Below, in pieces: positions 1-9,696 of a stretch of 64,000 bases of DNA. The notes beneath the pieces are model-generated. The model ran no database searches, had not been told where the DNA came from, and saw only the letters and a program-made list of their open reading frames with translations. How positions within the stretch are numbered: the stretch's first letter is position 1; each line of letters opens with the position of its first letter. The position numbers and the translations under genes were made by a program. Origin of the DNA: Heyndrickxia sp050281185 (lineage in GTDB: Bacteria; Bacillota; Bacilli; Bacillales; Bacillaceae_C). The stretch is taken from NCBI RefSeq assembly GCF_050281185.1, contig NZ_JBNNWS010000001.1, positions 248,001 to 312,000 on the forward strand, in the 5' to 3' direction.

Positions 1-2574
1 ACGTTCTGCTAAGGTGAGCTTCACTGTCTTTTCAATTTCTGCTAATGGATTTTGAAAAAACATTGAAATATCCCTGTCTAAAGACGTTTCGAATAATTCA
101 AATTGCATAAGGAACTTATTTGCAATAGAATCAACTACCGCTTGGTAATCCTCATTTTCTACAAATTTTTTATATCTGTTATAAAGCATTGTTTTGTTTT
201 GCTGAAGAGCTCCAAACAGTTTTCCTGCACTCTTTAATAAAACCTGAGATGGTGTATGTCTTAGTAATATATTTACTTTCTCAAATCGGATACCATTCTT
301 CATTCGTTCTGCATCCCGGCGCCAATCATCGAGCACTCGATCATCGCCACACAGCTTTAATCGTTCTTCTCCATACAAAGTATTAAAGCCTTCTCGCATT
401 TCCTCAAGATAGGTCTTGCTTTGGTAAAATTCCTCCTCGGCAATCGTAATCCAATTTTGGATAGAAGTGTAGAATTTCGGTAATGTATTTTTTTGCAAAT
501 GATCCTGGATACGTGTATTCATTTTTTCATTAAGTTCCAAATGAATTTTCCGGAAATCACTGTCTTCCTTAATTAAATCGGAACAACTTCTTAGTATATT
601 TGGTATTGATTGGGCTAAATCCTGTTTTATATCATCCTTGATAGAGTGATAGGCGCTTGTAATACTTCGAACTTTTTCCTTTTCCATATCTTGAAGCTGA
701 TGTATAGCACCGCCTAGTTTATTAGCCATTTCTTCATCCCATTTAATGGATTCTATTAGATTGTTTTCTAATTGCACCCGTTGATCTAATATATTTGCCA
801 TGAATGCTCGTATAAACGATAACATTTTTGAGGTTCGTATTTCTTCCAATTTTAAATCTTTTGTTATTGCTTGAATGAATTTATTCAGTTCATTGATTTC
901 AGTTTGTTTATTGTACGTAATCACACTGGCATATGGAAATTGGGAATGAACTTCTTCAATTAGCATTTTCAATTCTTGATCATTAGAAGAGGTTTCCATT
1001 TGATTGATCACAAAATAGAATGGAACATTCTGTACTTTATTTTGCAATTCGATTAAATAACTCAGATTATATTCTTCTGGACTAATCACAACTAGTACAG
1101 CATCTGATAAATGTGGATCAGGATTCACTTGATCCCTTTTACTATTGTTCCAACCATTGATCGGTGAATCTAGTAATGTAATCGAATTTTCATTAAGAAA
1201 TTCAGATGGCAGCTTAAAATCAATAATCGTTTTTTTCGGTGCAATTTCGCGATATTCTTCAGCATTTTCAATCATTCTGATGCCTGTTTGAGTGATTTCA
1301 GCGATTTCAAAATCATCATGATCCTTATACATAACGAATGATTCAGAAGGTGAGCCAAATACATGTCCACCTAAAACAGAGTGAATAAAGTCAACTTTTC
1401 CCTTTTCGTCAGAACTAGCAACTAATAAATTGTGAGCTCGTAAATCCAATAGCTCACGGATGATCCATTTCAATGAATAACCGACAAGAACCTCTTGATT
1501 TTTAGCCCATCCGAGCATAGTTTCGAATAATTTTAAGCTTTCCTCTAAAACATCAATCTCATTTCTTGAATGACAAATTAAATTTTCAGCTTCATGTATT
1601 ACTGATGTGTTAAAGCTGGAAGGAAAAATTTCTTCCCATGATAGCATAGCAGCGGATGCTGCCAATGCATGTGTGGAATCAGTTATTTTAATCCAGTTTT
1701 CCAAATGATATGGAATAATCTTGGATAAATCCTTTAATAGAAGTTTTCCATTTATTAATTCTGCATAAGATTCTTGGTACAAGGAAGATAATTCATGCCA
1801 TTCTACGTTTCGATCATCCTCAATATTCATAAGAAGATGATTGATTTCTTTAAGCCAAGTTAAATATATTTCCTTCTTTTCATTTCTATAACTTTTCCAT
1901 AGTGATGAGACTAACTTTTCAAATAGTACCTGATTTTCTATATATAAGGAAATTAATGTTTTACTAAAATAGCTTGGGTCAAATTTACTTGTTTTTCCTT
2001 CTTCACTATACATCCTTAATATTTCAAACCATCTTGGTGAAACTGTTCGCGTCGATTCGTTAACTGCTAATTCTACTGCATTTTTCCAGTCTTGATGCTC
2101 CTCAAAGAATAAACGGGCGATTTCCGTTATATCGAGATAATCGGGATTGTAGGAAACAGCTTCCTTAATGGTTTCCACTGCTTTGTCCAATTTCCCTTGT
2201 TCCTTGTAAACAGAAAACAATTTAAGTAATAATTCTGTTGTTAGAACAGTAGAATCAGAGGTGATTGAACGATATAGATCCTCGGCAGCAGAGAATAAAC
2301 CCAGCTCGAAATAGGCATCCGCCATATTCATTTGCGCCCATGGTTGTAATTCGTTTTCGATATTTTCCCATTTAAAAATAGCTGTTTCATAATCTTTGTT
2401 ATGAAAATAAACTTCACCTTGTGCAAATCGAATGAAGGATAAATCGGAAATTTCATTCCTATGCTCAGCTAAATAAGCCTCTCCCAGAACATGAACAGGA
2501 TGTTCGTACTGTTCATCTTTCATAAATGTGTTTTTATAATATAACTTATCAATTAATAACTCTTCTAAAGTCAT
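1..2574 (-). CDS. Dynamin-like GTPase with N-terminal TPR region, C-terminus cut by window edge
   Basis: An open frame of 858 codons runs off the left edge. It starts at ATG 2574 behind a GGGGGAT ribosome site. Residues 1 to about 300 are helical, with TPR-like repeats (acidic pairs, alternating A/Y/L). A dynamin-type GTPase-like domain follows from about residue 375, then long charged helices typical of the dynamin middle and stalk. The GTP-binding motifs are imperfect: the P-loop region reads SSDEKGKVDF (residues 387-396) with no Ser/Thr after the lysine, the G3-like motif is LLDSPING (D469), and the G4-like motif is INQMET (N524). TPR-dynamin fusions are known in Bacillus as poorly characterised membrane-associated proteins. 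Family membership is fairly sure; active GTP hydrolysis is doubtful from these motifs. Confidence 0.8.
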   Translation of the reverse strand, partial: MTLEELLIDKLYYKNTFMKDEQYEHPVHVLGEAYLAEHRNEISDLSFIRFAQGEVYFHNKDYETAIFKWENIENELQPWAQMNMADAYFELGLFSAAEDLYRSITSDSTVLTTELLLKLFSVYKEQGKLDKAVETIKEAVSYNPDYLDITEIARLFFEEHQDWKNAVELAVNESTRTVSPRWFEILRMYSEEGKTSKFDPSYFSKTLISLYIENQVLFEKLVSSLWKSYRNEKKEIYLTWLKEINHLLMNIEDDRNVEWHELSSLYQESYAELINGKLLLKDLSKIIPYHLENWIKITDSTHALAASAAMLSWEEIFPSSFNTSVIHEAENLICHSRNEIDVLEESLKLFETMLGWAKNQEVLVGYSLKWIIRELLDLRAHNLLVASSDEKGKVDFIHSVLGGHVFGSPSESFVMYKDHDDFEIAEITQTGIRMIENAEEYREIAPKKTIIDFKLPSEFLNENSITLLDSPINGWNNSKRDQVNPDPHLSDAVLVVISPEEYNLSYLIELQNKVQNVPFYFVINQMETSSNDQELKMLIEEVHSQFPYASVITYNKQTEINELNKFIQAITKDLKLEEIRTSKMLSFIRAFMANILDQRVQLENNLIESIKWDEEMANKLGGAIHQLQDMEKEKVRSITSAYHSIKDDIKQDLAQSIPNILRSCSDLIKEDSDFRKIHLELNEKMNTRIQDHLQKNTLPKFYTSIQNWITIAEEEFYQSKTYLEEMREGFNTLYGEERLKLCGDDRVLDDWRRDAERMKNGIRFEKVNILLRHTPSQVLLKSAGKLFGALQQNKTMLYNRYKKFVENEDYQAVVDSIANKFLMQFELFETSLDRDISMFFQNPLAEIEKTVKLTLAER

Positions 2575-2823
2575 TTTATATCCCCCGATATCACATATTT
2601 ACATAATCATTTAATGCTATTGCTGCTATAAATATGCTTCACTTTTGTAATACTATCTGAAACTTCTATAATAGTTAATTTAGAGTATATTCTTGTACTC
2701 TTGTATTCTAACAAATGAATATTTGCAATAAATTTCATTTTACTTTCAATTTTGCTACAGAAACAAGAGACTTAAGTAATACTTTTAATAAACCTGAATA
2801 TTCAAATCCATACCAATAAAATA

Positions 2824-2858
2824 GCCAATGAACTCTAATAGTTTAAGGTTACATTGGC
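2824..2858 (-). terminator. Possible terminator of the ABC-2 pair, within a 370-bp gap
   Basis: GCCAATG and CATTGGC form a 7-bp stem, extended by AAC/GTT around a bulge. On the minus strand it is followed by TATTTTATT. It lies about 90 bp past the permease stop codon. Nothing else is visible in the AT-rich gap between the permease and the dynamin-like gene. Confidence 0.35.
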
Positions 2859-2944
2859 GAAATTGTTATATGAAATTAATGGAAAATTTTTCACTTTATT
2901 GAACTTAAGGAAATCTAAACCGAGAGTAAAATCAATCAAAGCGG

Positions 2945-4000
2945 TTATAATGTTCGATACTTTTTCAATGCAAATACATTAAGGGTAATAAAGATTACTG
3001 CAAAGATTATCAATGCAAGAATATCGCTGCCAATCTCACTTAAACTAAATCCTTTATACATGACTCCCATTAATGCATCGGCTGCATAGTACATAGGAAG
3101 TATTTTACCTATAGCTTGTAACCAATCAGCCATCCCTTCAAGTGGAAAAATCCCTGAAAAAAATACTTGTGGAATAACAGCTATCGGAATAAATTGGATC
3201 ATTTGAAATTCAGAAGCAGCAAAGGCAGATAATAATGTTCCTAAAGATAGGGCAACAAGTGCAAGCAGCAAGTTAACTAGAATCACATTCCATATAGAAC
3301 CTACAAGTACCACGTCTAATACATTTATTGAATATAGTATGACAATAATGGTTTGAATAACAGCAAAGATTCCATAACCCACCAAATATGAAAATACAAT
3401 TTCTCCTCTACGAATTGGAGTAGACATTAGCCTTTCCAATGTACCAGTAGTCCGCTCTTTTAATAAACCAATTCCTGAGATAAGGAAAACGAAAAAGAAA
3501 ACAAAGAAACCAACTAAAATAGGGCTTAATACATCAAAAAAATCAGTGTCACTACTTCCATAAACATAATGAATATCAATATTCTTTTTCATCAAATCTA
3601 GTGACACCATATTTTTATCGATTAATTTTGATTGAGCTTGTGCTGCGACTGCTTGGTTTACCTTCATTTGCAGGGCTTTCGCTGAAGATGGATCACTATT
3701 TTTCAATGTTAATTTTAATTTTCCGTCATCTATCTGCAGTAAGCCATCAAGATTGTCATTAACAACTGTATTATCTGATACTTTCTCATAATGTTTTGTA
3801 TTTATCTTTGAATCTTTTAATACTTTTACAAGTTCTTTATCAACATTAGCTACACCTAATTTAGGTTCAACATCCTTCCCATTAAACAAAAAATACATAA
3901 GTGATAATATTAATAATGGAGCAAAAAATAGTAAAGCCAAGGTTCTTTTATCACGTAGCATTTGCTGATAAATTCTTTTGATTAATGCCCATATTCTCAT
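2945..4000 (-). CDS. ABC-2 type transporter permease
   Basis: A 351-residue integral membrane protein. One N-terminal membrane segment (about 21-40) is followed by an extracytoplasmic domain of about 125 residues, then five or six hydrophobic segments from about 165 to the C-terminus. This is the usual layout of ABC-2 export permeases of the YhgE/LnrM kind. It overlaps the ATPase gene upstream by 4 bp (ATGA type), so the two are translated together and should form one exporter. The substrate cannot be read from sequence; relatives export drugs, lipids or peptides. No regulator is encoded next to it. Confidence 0.82.
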   Translation of the reverse strand: MRIWALIKRIYQQMLRDKRTLALLFFAPLLILSLMYFLFNGKDVEPKLGVANVDKELVKVLKDSKINTKHYEKVSDNTVVNDNLDGLLQIDDGKLKLTLKNSDPSSAKALQMKVNQAVAAQAQSKLIDKNMVSLDLMKKNIDIHYVYGSSDTDFFDVLSPILVGFFVFFFVFLISGIGLLKERTTGTLERLMSTPIRRGEIVFSYLVGYGIFAVIQTIIVILYSINVLDVVLVGSIWNVILVNLLLALVALSLGTLLSAFAASEFQMIQFIPIAVIPQVFFSGIFPLEGMADWLQAIGKILPMYYAADALMGVMYKGFSLSEIGSDILALIIFAVIFITLNVFALKKYRTL

Positions 4001-4722
4001 AAGGATGTACCCCCAGCTTTTAAAAATACCTCATCAAAATTGTCTACTTTATATAGAGCTTTCAATTGCTTCGGTGTACCGCTAGTTAAGATACTGCCAT
4101 CCCTTACCATGGCAACAACATCGCATTTTTCAGCTTCATCCATTACATGTGTAGTCACGATAATCGTTTTTTCTTCTTCATTTTTTAAACGTTTTAATTC
4201 ATTCCAAACCGACAACCTTAGTTCAGGATCAATCCCAACGGTTGGTTCATCTAAGATTAGAATAGGTGGATCTGGAATTAAGGCGATCGCAAGAGATAAC
4301 CTACGCTTCATTCCCCCGGAATAAGCAGATACTTTTTTCTTTAGTTCGTTTGTCAGGTTTACTAAGCCAGCTGCATAAGCAATTCGCTTCTTCTGTTCCG
4401 TTTTGTTCAACTTGTAAAGAGAAGCAAAGAATCTAAGATTCTCTTCACCTGTCAGCTCTGAGTACAACGCATCTGATTGTGCCATGTAACCAATGTTTTG
4501 CAATAATGCTAGATTAGGAACTTTTTCATTTAATACATGAATGCTTCCTTTATCAGCCTTATCCATTCCGACGATCAATTTTACGAGTGTTGTTTTACCT
4601 GCTCCTGAAGGACCAATTAATCCGTAAATTTGACCTTTTTCCATGTTCAGATTGATATCGTTCAAGACCACTTTTTTGCCGAAGCTTTTACTGACTTGTT
4701 CGATTTTAACGGTGGGGTTCAT
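3997..4722 (-). CDS. ABC transporter ATP-binding protein
   Basis: A 241-residue ABC ATPase. Visible motifs are Walker A GPSGAGKTT (37-45), signature YSGGMKRR (134-141), Walker B LILDEPTVG (155-163) and the switch histidine in TTHVMDEAEKCD. The start ATG is preceded by AAGGAGA at good spacing. It energises the ABC-2 permease encoded directly downstream with a 4-bp overlap. This NatA/DrrA-like class drives export of drugs, lipids or ions; the cargo here is unknown. Upstream lies an intergenic tandem repeat rather than a recognisable regulator gene. Confidence 0.88.
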   Translation of the reverse strand: MNPTVKIEQVSKSFGKKVVLNDINLNMEKGQIYGLIGPSGAGKTTLVKLIVGMDKADKGSIHVLNEKVPNLALLQNIGYMAQSDALYSELTGEENLRFFASLYKLNKTEQKKRIAYAAGLVNLTNELKKKVSAYSGGMKRRLSLAIALIPDPPILILDEPTVGIDPELRLSVWNELKRLKNEEEKTIIVTTHVMDEAEKCDVVAMVRDGSILTSGTPKQLKALYKVDNFDEVFLKAGGTSL

Positions 4723-4793
4723 TAAAAAATCTCCTTTTGTTTTATAACTTTATCTTCAGTTTTCCAGAAGTTTGGTTTCATTTAACTCTTTTA

Positions 4794-4949
4794 AGGTACA
4801 TCTTTATCCGAATTTTCGGTTGATGTGGTTCATGCTTCACTTATGAGGTACATCTATACTCAATTTACATGATCATATACTTCATACTGCACTTTTGAGA
4901 TACATCCATACCAAATGTTCCTGTCGATGTGGTTCATACCTCTTTTGTG
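4794..4949. repeat. Three 52-bp degenerate tandem repeats upstream of the ABC ATPase
   Basis: Units begin at 4794, 4846 and 4898, each exactly 52 bp and starting AGRTACATC. A partial copy precedes (about 4770-4793) and another partial (AGGTACTC) follows. Units 1 and 3 share GATGTGGTTCAT. In unit 1 this can pair with ATGAGGTACATC across the junction with unit 2. The gap of about 317 bp between the ABC ATPase and the VOC gene holds little else. Confidence 0.75.
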
Positions 4950-5039
4950 AGGTACTCTAAAAAAAGAGGTAATAACTTAAAAAAATAAGGAGCAAAACCA
5001 CATGATTTCACTCCTTCAATTGTGTTATTTAATTCTATT

Positions 5040-5435
5040 TCATTTTTGGTAATTCAATTCCCAAGTAATTCCGAATTTATCCGTTACCTTTCCATATCTT
5101 GCATTCCAGAACGTATCTTGAAGCTCCATTTTCACTTGTCCATCTTTTGATAGGGCATTATAAATTTTGTTTATTTCCTCGTTGCTTTCAAGATCCAGAC
5201 CAATTTCAATGTTATTTCCCTTTATTGGCTCGTTCCCAAATACATCATTAAAATAGATCGCAAACCCATTAGGGAAATGCAATTCGGCATGTATGTATTT
5301 TCCTTCATGGCCTTTGAACATTTCAATTCCGTCAGCTAGTTTGGTGTTTTGGATTTCCCCATGTAAGACCTCTTGATAAAATTCAATTGCTTCTTTGCAG
5401 TTTTCAATAGTAATATGAGGGACAATTTTTTTCAT
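5040..5435 (-). CDS. VOC-family (glyoxalase/PhnB-like) protein
   Basis: A 131-residue protein with the PhnB-like vicinal-oxygen-chelate fold: an opening strand VPHITIENCKEAIEFYQEV, the segment ELHFPNGFAIYFNDV, and the closing TFWNARYGKVTDKFGITWEL typical of this group. Length is normal. The start follows CGGAGGAATTAGA. PhnB-like proteins are often misannotated as ubiquinone methyltransferases; most have no proven substrate. The gene stands alone between a repeat array and a small HTH gene. Confidence 0.8.
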   Translation of the reverse strand: MKKIVPHITIENCKEAIEFYQEVLHGEIQNTKLADGIEMFKGHEGKYIHAELHFPNGFAIYFNDVFGNEPIKGNNIEIGLDLESNEEINKIYNALSKDGQVKMELQDTFWNARYGKVTDKFGITWELNYQK

Positions 5436-5627
5436 TCTAATTCCTCCGTTTCTTTTTTGTAAAACTTTCGCTATACAAAGTGAAAATTCCTTTTAATTTT
5501 GGTTTGTGTTTAAAAAAGCCAAGAACAGGAGAATTAGCACTCATTTTGATTTATCTATAACAAACTAGTTCTTTGGTGACCGTAATCCTAGTAAAAATCC
5601 AAGGACAGAACCATAGGCAATCTGAAC

Positions 5628-5858
5628 CTAGTCTTCATCCTTTATATCAGGATCTTCAGGTATTGGTTCATTATTCCATTCCTCTAATAGTTTTTTATGT
5701 TTTTCCAGTTGTTTTAGATGATCATTAAATTGTTCTTTATTAATTAAGTATTGCTCCCCATCATAAAGATAACGAATCTTCTTTTGCAGAATCAGCGTTT
5801 CGATAAAGGATTCTGGGAGTGATAAATATTCTGCTGTTTCCTTTACTGTTAAATACAT
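5628..5858 (-). CDS. Small excisionase-type HTH protein
   Basis: A 76-residue protein. I place the start at the ATG at 5858 because GAGG lies 8 nt upstream and overlaps the alternative GTG three codons earlier. Residues 1-45 (YLTVKETAEYLSLPESFIET) match the HTH_17 / excisionase-family winged helix with a lysine-rich recognition region. The rest is a charged helix ending in an acidic tail. It is probably a DNA-binding protein, but no phage or integrase gene is near. It precedes nothing obvious and follows the ABC exporter pair on the same strand with a 29-bp gap, so it may be co-transcribed. Confidence 0.65.
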   Translation of the reverse strand: MYLTVKETAEYLSLPESFIETLILQKKIRYLYDGEQYLINKEQFNDHLKQLEKHKKLLEEWNNEPIPEDPDIKDED

Positions 5859-5887
5859 ATTTGGCACCTCATTTATCCGCCAGGGTT

Positions 5888-7744
5888 TTAAATTCCACCC
5901 TCAACATTTTTAAACTGATTGAAAAACATATTATAGTAAATACCTTGCTTACCCATTAACTCTTCATGATTTCCTTTTTCAACTATTTCTCCGTGGTCGA
6001 TCACCATAATTGTATCTGCTTCACGAATCGTGTTTAAGCGGTGAGCGATGATAAAACTTGTACGTCCTTCCATTACTTTTAACAAAGCATCTTGAATATG
6101 AAGCTCTGTCCGGGTGTCAATGCTGCTTGTTGCTTCATCGAGTATAAGCAATGATGGTTTCGCTAAAATAACGCGGGCAATTGCAAGAAGCTGTCTTTGA
6201 CCTTGACTTAGATTTCCGCCGTTTTCGGATAGCAATGTGTCATATTGCTTTGGCAGCCGTTTGATAAAAACGTCTGCATTCGCCATAGCAGCCGCTGCTT
6301 CTACTTCCTGATCTGTTGCATCAGGTTTTCCGTATTTTATATTCTCCATAATCGTACCAGAGAACAAATACGTATCTTGCAATACAATACCAAAGCATTT
6401 CCGTAAACTGTCCCTTGTATACTCACGAATATCTTTGCCATCGAGATAAATCTTTCCACTTGTTACATCATAGAAGCGGGTTAAAAGGTTCACGATTGTT
6501 GTTTTACCAGCTCCTGTTGGACCAACAAGAGCAGTACTGCTCCCAATTTTCGATTCAAAGCTGACATTTTTTAATATTGGTACGTCCTGTCGATAGCCAA
6601 AGCTAACATTTTCAAAAACAACATGACCTTTAGGATTTGTTAATGTGACTGCTCCTTTTTTATCGGAAGGCTCCTCTTGTTCATCAAGAATTTCAAACAC
6701 TCTCTCAGCACCAGCAACACCTGATTGCAGTACATTAAATATATTTGCAAGGTCGTTTAAAGGTCTAACAAACTGCCTTGAATAGCTGAGAAAACTCGCA
6801 ATAACCCCTATTGTTATTAAGCTTTTGACTGCAAGAATTCCACCAACAATTGCGACAATAGCAAAGCCTAAGTTATTTATTACATTCATGATTGGCATTA
6901 AGAATCCTGACCAAATTTGCGCCTTTAAACCAACCTGTCTTAGCTTAGCATTAACCTCTTCAAACTCTTCAATCGCTTTTTCTTCATAGTTAAAAGCTTT
7001 CACAACCTGGATTCCTGAAATTGTTTCTTCGATATGACCGTTTAATTTTCCAAGCTGGACTTGTTGATTTTTAAATAACACCTTCGTTTTACTCGCAATC
7101 GTTCTTGTTAGTAAAAAGACTAAAGGAACGGTAACTAAGCTTGCCAATGTTAAAATTGGACTTAAATAAAGCATCATGATCAATGATCCGATAAGGACAA
7201 TTGCACCAGACATTAATTGTGTCGTTGATTGTGAAATCGTATTACTCACATTATCGATATCGTTAGAAAGTCTGCTCATTAATTCCCCATGTGTACGTGT
7301 ATCGAAAAATGAAACAGGCAGTTTCTGCAATTTTTTAAATAAGGAGCTGCGCAAGTTCTTTACAATTCTCTGTGACACGCCTGCCATTAACCAGCCTTGT
7401 AAAAAAGTTAGAAGTGCATCAGCTATATAGGCAATCAAAAGTACAAGAATTGTACTTTCCAGCAGACCAAAATCAACTTTTCCTCCTACTGCCATTGCAT
7501 CAATCGATCGACCAATAAGATAAGGCGCTGACAAAGTGATGATTGAATCTATTAAAATAAATAGGAAAATAGTAGTTAGGAGCTTTCGTTCTTTTCCAAA
7601 ATAATGCCATAATCGTTTTAACGTGCCTTTAAAGTTCTTCGGCTTAACAACAGGTCCGCCTCTTCCGCCATGACCTCTCATGCCTCCACCAGGTCTTACC
7701 ATTACACTGGCTTGCCCAGCCCTGTTTTCTTTTTCCCCCGGCAT
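5888..7744 (-). CDS. Heterodimeric ABC exporter, subunit with the canonical catalytic site
   Basis: A 618-residue ABC exporter half-transporter: about six membrane segments (residues about 60-340), then a nucleotide-binding domain with Walker A GPTGAGKTT, signature LSQGQRQ, Walker B LLILDEATS with the catalytic glutamate intact, and H-loop IAHRLNTI. The N-terminal 45 residues are Gly/Arg/His-rich and hydrophilic. Its ATG lies one nucleotide after the stop of the upstream half-transporter, so the two are coupled. The pair resembles TM287/288, YfiB/YfiC and BmrC/BmrD multidrug or lipid exporters. Substrate unknown. Confidence 0.87.
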   Translation of the reverse strand: MPGEKENRAGQASVMVRPGGGMRGHGGRGGPVVKPKNFKGTLKRLWHYFGKERKLLTTIFLFILIDSIITLSAPYLIGRSIDAMAVGGKVDFGLLESTILVLLIAYIADALLTFLQGWLMAGVSQRIVKNLRSSLFKKLQKLPVSFFDTRTHGELMSRLSNDIDNVSNTISQSTTQLMSGAIVLIGSLIMMLYLSPILTLASLVTVPLVFLLTRTIASKTKVLFKNQQVQLGKLNGHIEETISGIQVVKAFNYEEKAIEEFEEVNAKLRQVGLKAQIWSGFLMPIMNVINNLGFAIVAIVGGILAVKSLITIGVIASFLSYSRQFVRPLNDLANIFNVLQSGVAGAERVFEILDEQEEPSDKKGAVTLTNPKGHVVFENVSFGYRQDVPILKNVSFESKIGSSTALVGPTGAGKTTIVNLLTRFYDVTSGKIYLDGKDIREYTRDSLRKCFGIVLQDTYLFSGTIMENIKYGKPDATDQEVEAAAAMANADVFIKRLPKQYDTLLSENGGNLSQGQRQLLAIARVILAKPSLLILDEATSSIDTRTELHIQDALLKVMEGRTSFIIAHRLNTIREADTIMVIDHGEIVEKGNHEELMGKQGIYYNMFFNQFKNVEGGI

Positions 7745-7745
7745 C

Positions 7746-9470
7746 CTATTCCACCTCTTTTCCTATCTGAGAGTGATAAATTTCTTGGTAAACTCTACAA
7801 TCTTTTATTAACTCATCATGTGTCCCCGCCCCAGCTATTTCACCATCATCTAAAACAATAATTTTATCTGCATCTATAATAGAGGTGATTCTTTGGGCAA
7901 TCAAAAGACAGGTTAAATTACTTGCATATTTTTTAAGTGATTCCTTTAATTTCGATTCTGTTACCATATCCAGGGCACTTGTACTATCATCCAAAATAAG
8001 GATTTCAGGCTGCTTTACTAATGCTCGAGCAATCGATAAACGCTGCTTTTGCCCTCCTGAAAAATTGACCCCTCCTTGCCCTAATCTCGTATGATATCCT
8101 TCAGGTGACTCCATAATAAAATCATGTGCTTGGGACATCATTGCTGCTTTTTCTATTTCTTCCATCGTTGCATCTTCTTTTCCCCAGCGTATGTTATCGA
8201 TGACAGAACCTGTAAATAAAGTTGTTTTTTGTGGAACAGTCGCGATTTTTTCCCTGATAATTTTCGGATTCAAACCCTTTATATTCTCACCATTTATTTT
8301 AATGGTTCCTGAAGTGACATCATAAAAACGGGGGATAAGCCCGATGAGACTTGATTTCCCTGAGCCAGTTGACCCAATGATTCCTACAGTTTCTCCTGGT
8401 AAACAACTAAATGAGATATTTTTTAATATCGGATCACCACTTGCTCCATCATAGGAAAAGGTGACATTTTCAAAATCAATTCGCCCCTTTATCGAATCAT
8501 TTTGGTCCCTATCCTTCCATGACATGTCATTTTCTTCTTCAAATACTTCGCCAATTCTTCCAGCTGATGCCTTTGCCCTTACAAACATATTAAAAACCAT
8601 TGAAATCATCATTAAGGAAAAAAGAATTTGTGTCATATAGTTTGTGAAGGCAATCACATGTCCCACCTGCATTTGACCATTATCCACTCTTACTCCGCCT
8701 ATCCAAAGCACTGCTACAATCCCTAGGTTTAAAACTAGCATGATAACTGGACTAAAGATGGCCATGATTCGAATGGCAGAAGTGGATTTTGCTTGAAATT
8801 CGTCATTAGCCTTATTAAATTTGTCCACTTCATAATCAAATCGGTTAAAGGCTTTGACCACCCGTACCCCAGATAAGTACTCTCTCATCACACCATTAAC
8901 ATGATCAAGAGCTTTTTGCACCTTCATAAAAAACGGAAATCCTATTTTCATGTTCGAAATGATAATAATAGCAACGATTGGTACAACGACAGCTAATACA
9001 ACGGCTAGATGAACATTTAATTTGGTCGCCATAATTAAACCACCAATACACAGAAGCGGCGCTTTTACAAAGATCCTCATTAATCCGTTAACAAACACTT
9101 GAACTTGTGTCACATCATTCGTTAGTCTTGTTACGAGTGAGGCACGATCAAATTTATCAATGCTTTTAAAGGAAAGGGTTTGAATTTTTCTAAACAGATC
9201 AGAACGTAACTCCGCCCCAAAGTTTTGCGAGACAATACTTGCTAAAATACTGCGGGTAGAAGCTGCAATCGCACCCACTACTGTAATCAGCAACATGAAT
9301 CCTCCGTATTTAAACACATAATTTAAATCCTTATTTGCTACACCAATATCAATAATTTTCGACATGATTGTCGGCTGTAAGAGGTCACATATTGCCTCAA
9401 AGGTTAAAAAGATAACAGCTATACTAAAGGATAGCCAATATTTTCGTATGTATTTATTTAAAAACTTCAT
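7746..9470 (-). CDS. Heterodimeric ABC exporter, subunit with the degenerate catalytic site
   Basis: A 574-residue half-transporter with six membrane segments and an NBD carrying Walker A GSTGSGKSS, signature FSGGQKQ and Walker B LILDDSTSALD. Aspartate replaces the catalytic glutamate after Walker B, as in TM287-type subunits. The H-loop also differs: IAQRITSI has glutamine where histidine is usual. Both changes mark this as the non-catalytic half of an asymmetric exporter. It is the first gene of the pair; the ribosome site before the ATG is weak (AAGG adjacent). The leader of about 97 nt shows no clear attenuator. Confidence 0.87.
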   Translation of the reverse strand: MKFLNKYIRKYWLSFSIAVIFLTFEAICDLLQPTIMSKIIDIGVANKDLNYVFKYGGFMLLITVVGAIAASTRSILASIVSQNFGAELRSDLFRKIQTLSFKSIDKFDRASLVTRLTNDVTQVQVFVNGLMRIFVKAPLLCIGGLIMATKLNVHLAVVLAVVVPIVAIIIISNMKIGFPFFMKVQKALDHVNGVMREYLSGVRVVKAFNRFDYEVDKFNKANDEFQAKSTSAIRIMAIFSPVIMLVLNLGIVAVLWIGGVRVDNGQMQVGHVIAFTNYMTQILFSLMMISMVFNMFVRAKASAGRIGEVFEEENDMSWKDRDQNDSIKGRIDFENVTFSYDGASGDPILKNISFSCLPGETVGIIGSTGSGKSSLIGLIPRFYDVTSGTIKINGENIKGLNPKIIREKIATVPQKTTLFTGSVIDNIRWGKEDATMEEIEKAAMMSQAHDFIMESPEGYHTRLGQGGVNFSGGQKQRLSIARALVKQPEILILDDSTSALDMVTESKLKESLKKYASNLTCLLIAQRITSIIDADKIIVLDDGEIAGAGTHDELIKDCRVYQEIYHSQIGKEVE

Positions 9471-9653
9471 CCTTCGCCCATCCTTATTTCTGATTTTTCT
9501 CTAGTTAAAAGATACCTCCAAACTTGTGAATAGTCACCTATTTTATTCGGTTTCCTAAATAAAATTTTTGAGTGCATACAATAGAGTAGTTTTTGGAATA
9601 ATGGAATCTGAAGACCGGAACTGTCTTCAAATAATTTTTGTAAGCAGAAAAAA

Positions 9654-9696
9654 GTCAGACCGGCGAGATAGATCTTTAATTAATCGACGGTCTGAC
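9654..9696. repeat. Dispersed GTCAGACC hairpin element, copy 1
   Basis: GTCAGACCG (9654-9662) and CGGTCTGAC (9688-9696) form a perfect 9-bp stem around a 25-nt loop. A similar inverted pair occurs at 10975-11015. It sits in the 335-bp gap between the ABC exporter (transcribed leftward) and the Nudix gene. No gene is credible in this gap. Confidence 0.6.

Noticed and set aside
5628..5858. Prophage or integrative element signalled by the excisionase-like protein
   Set aside because: No integrase, attachment repeats or phage genes are present around it.
7746..9470. BmrB-like attenuator leader before the heterodimeric ABC exporter
   Set aside because: The leader shows no small ORF with stacked alternative hairpins that I could identify.
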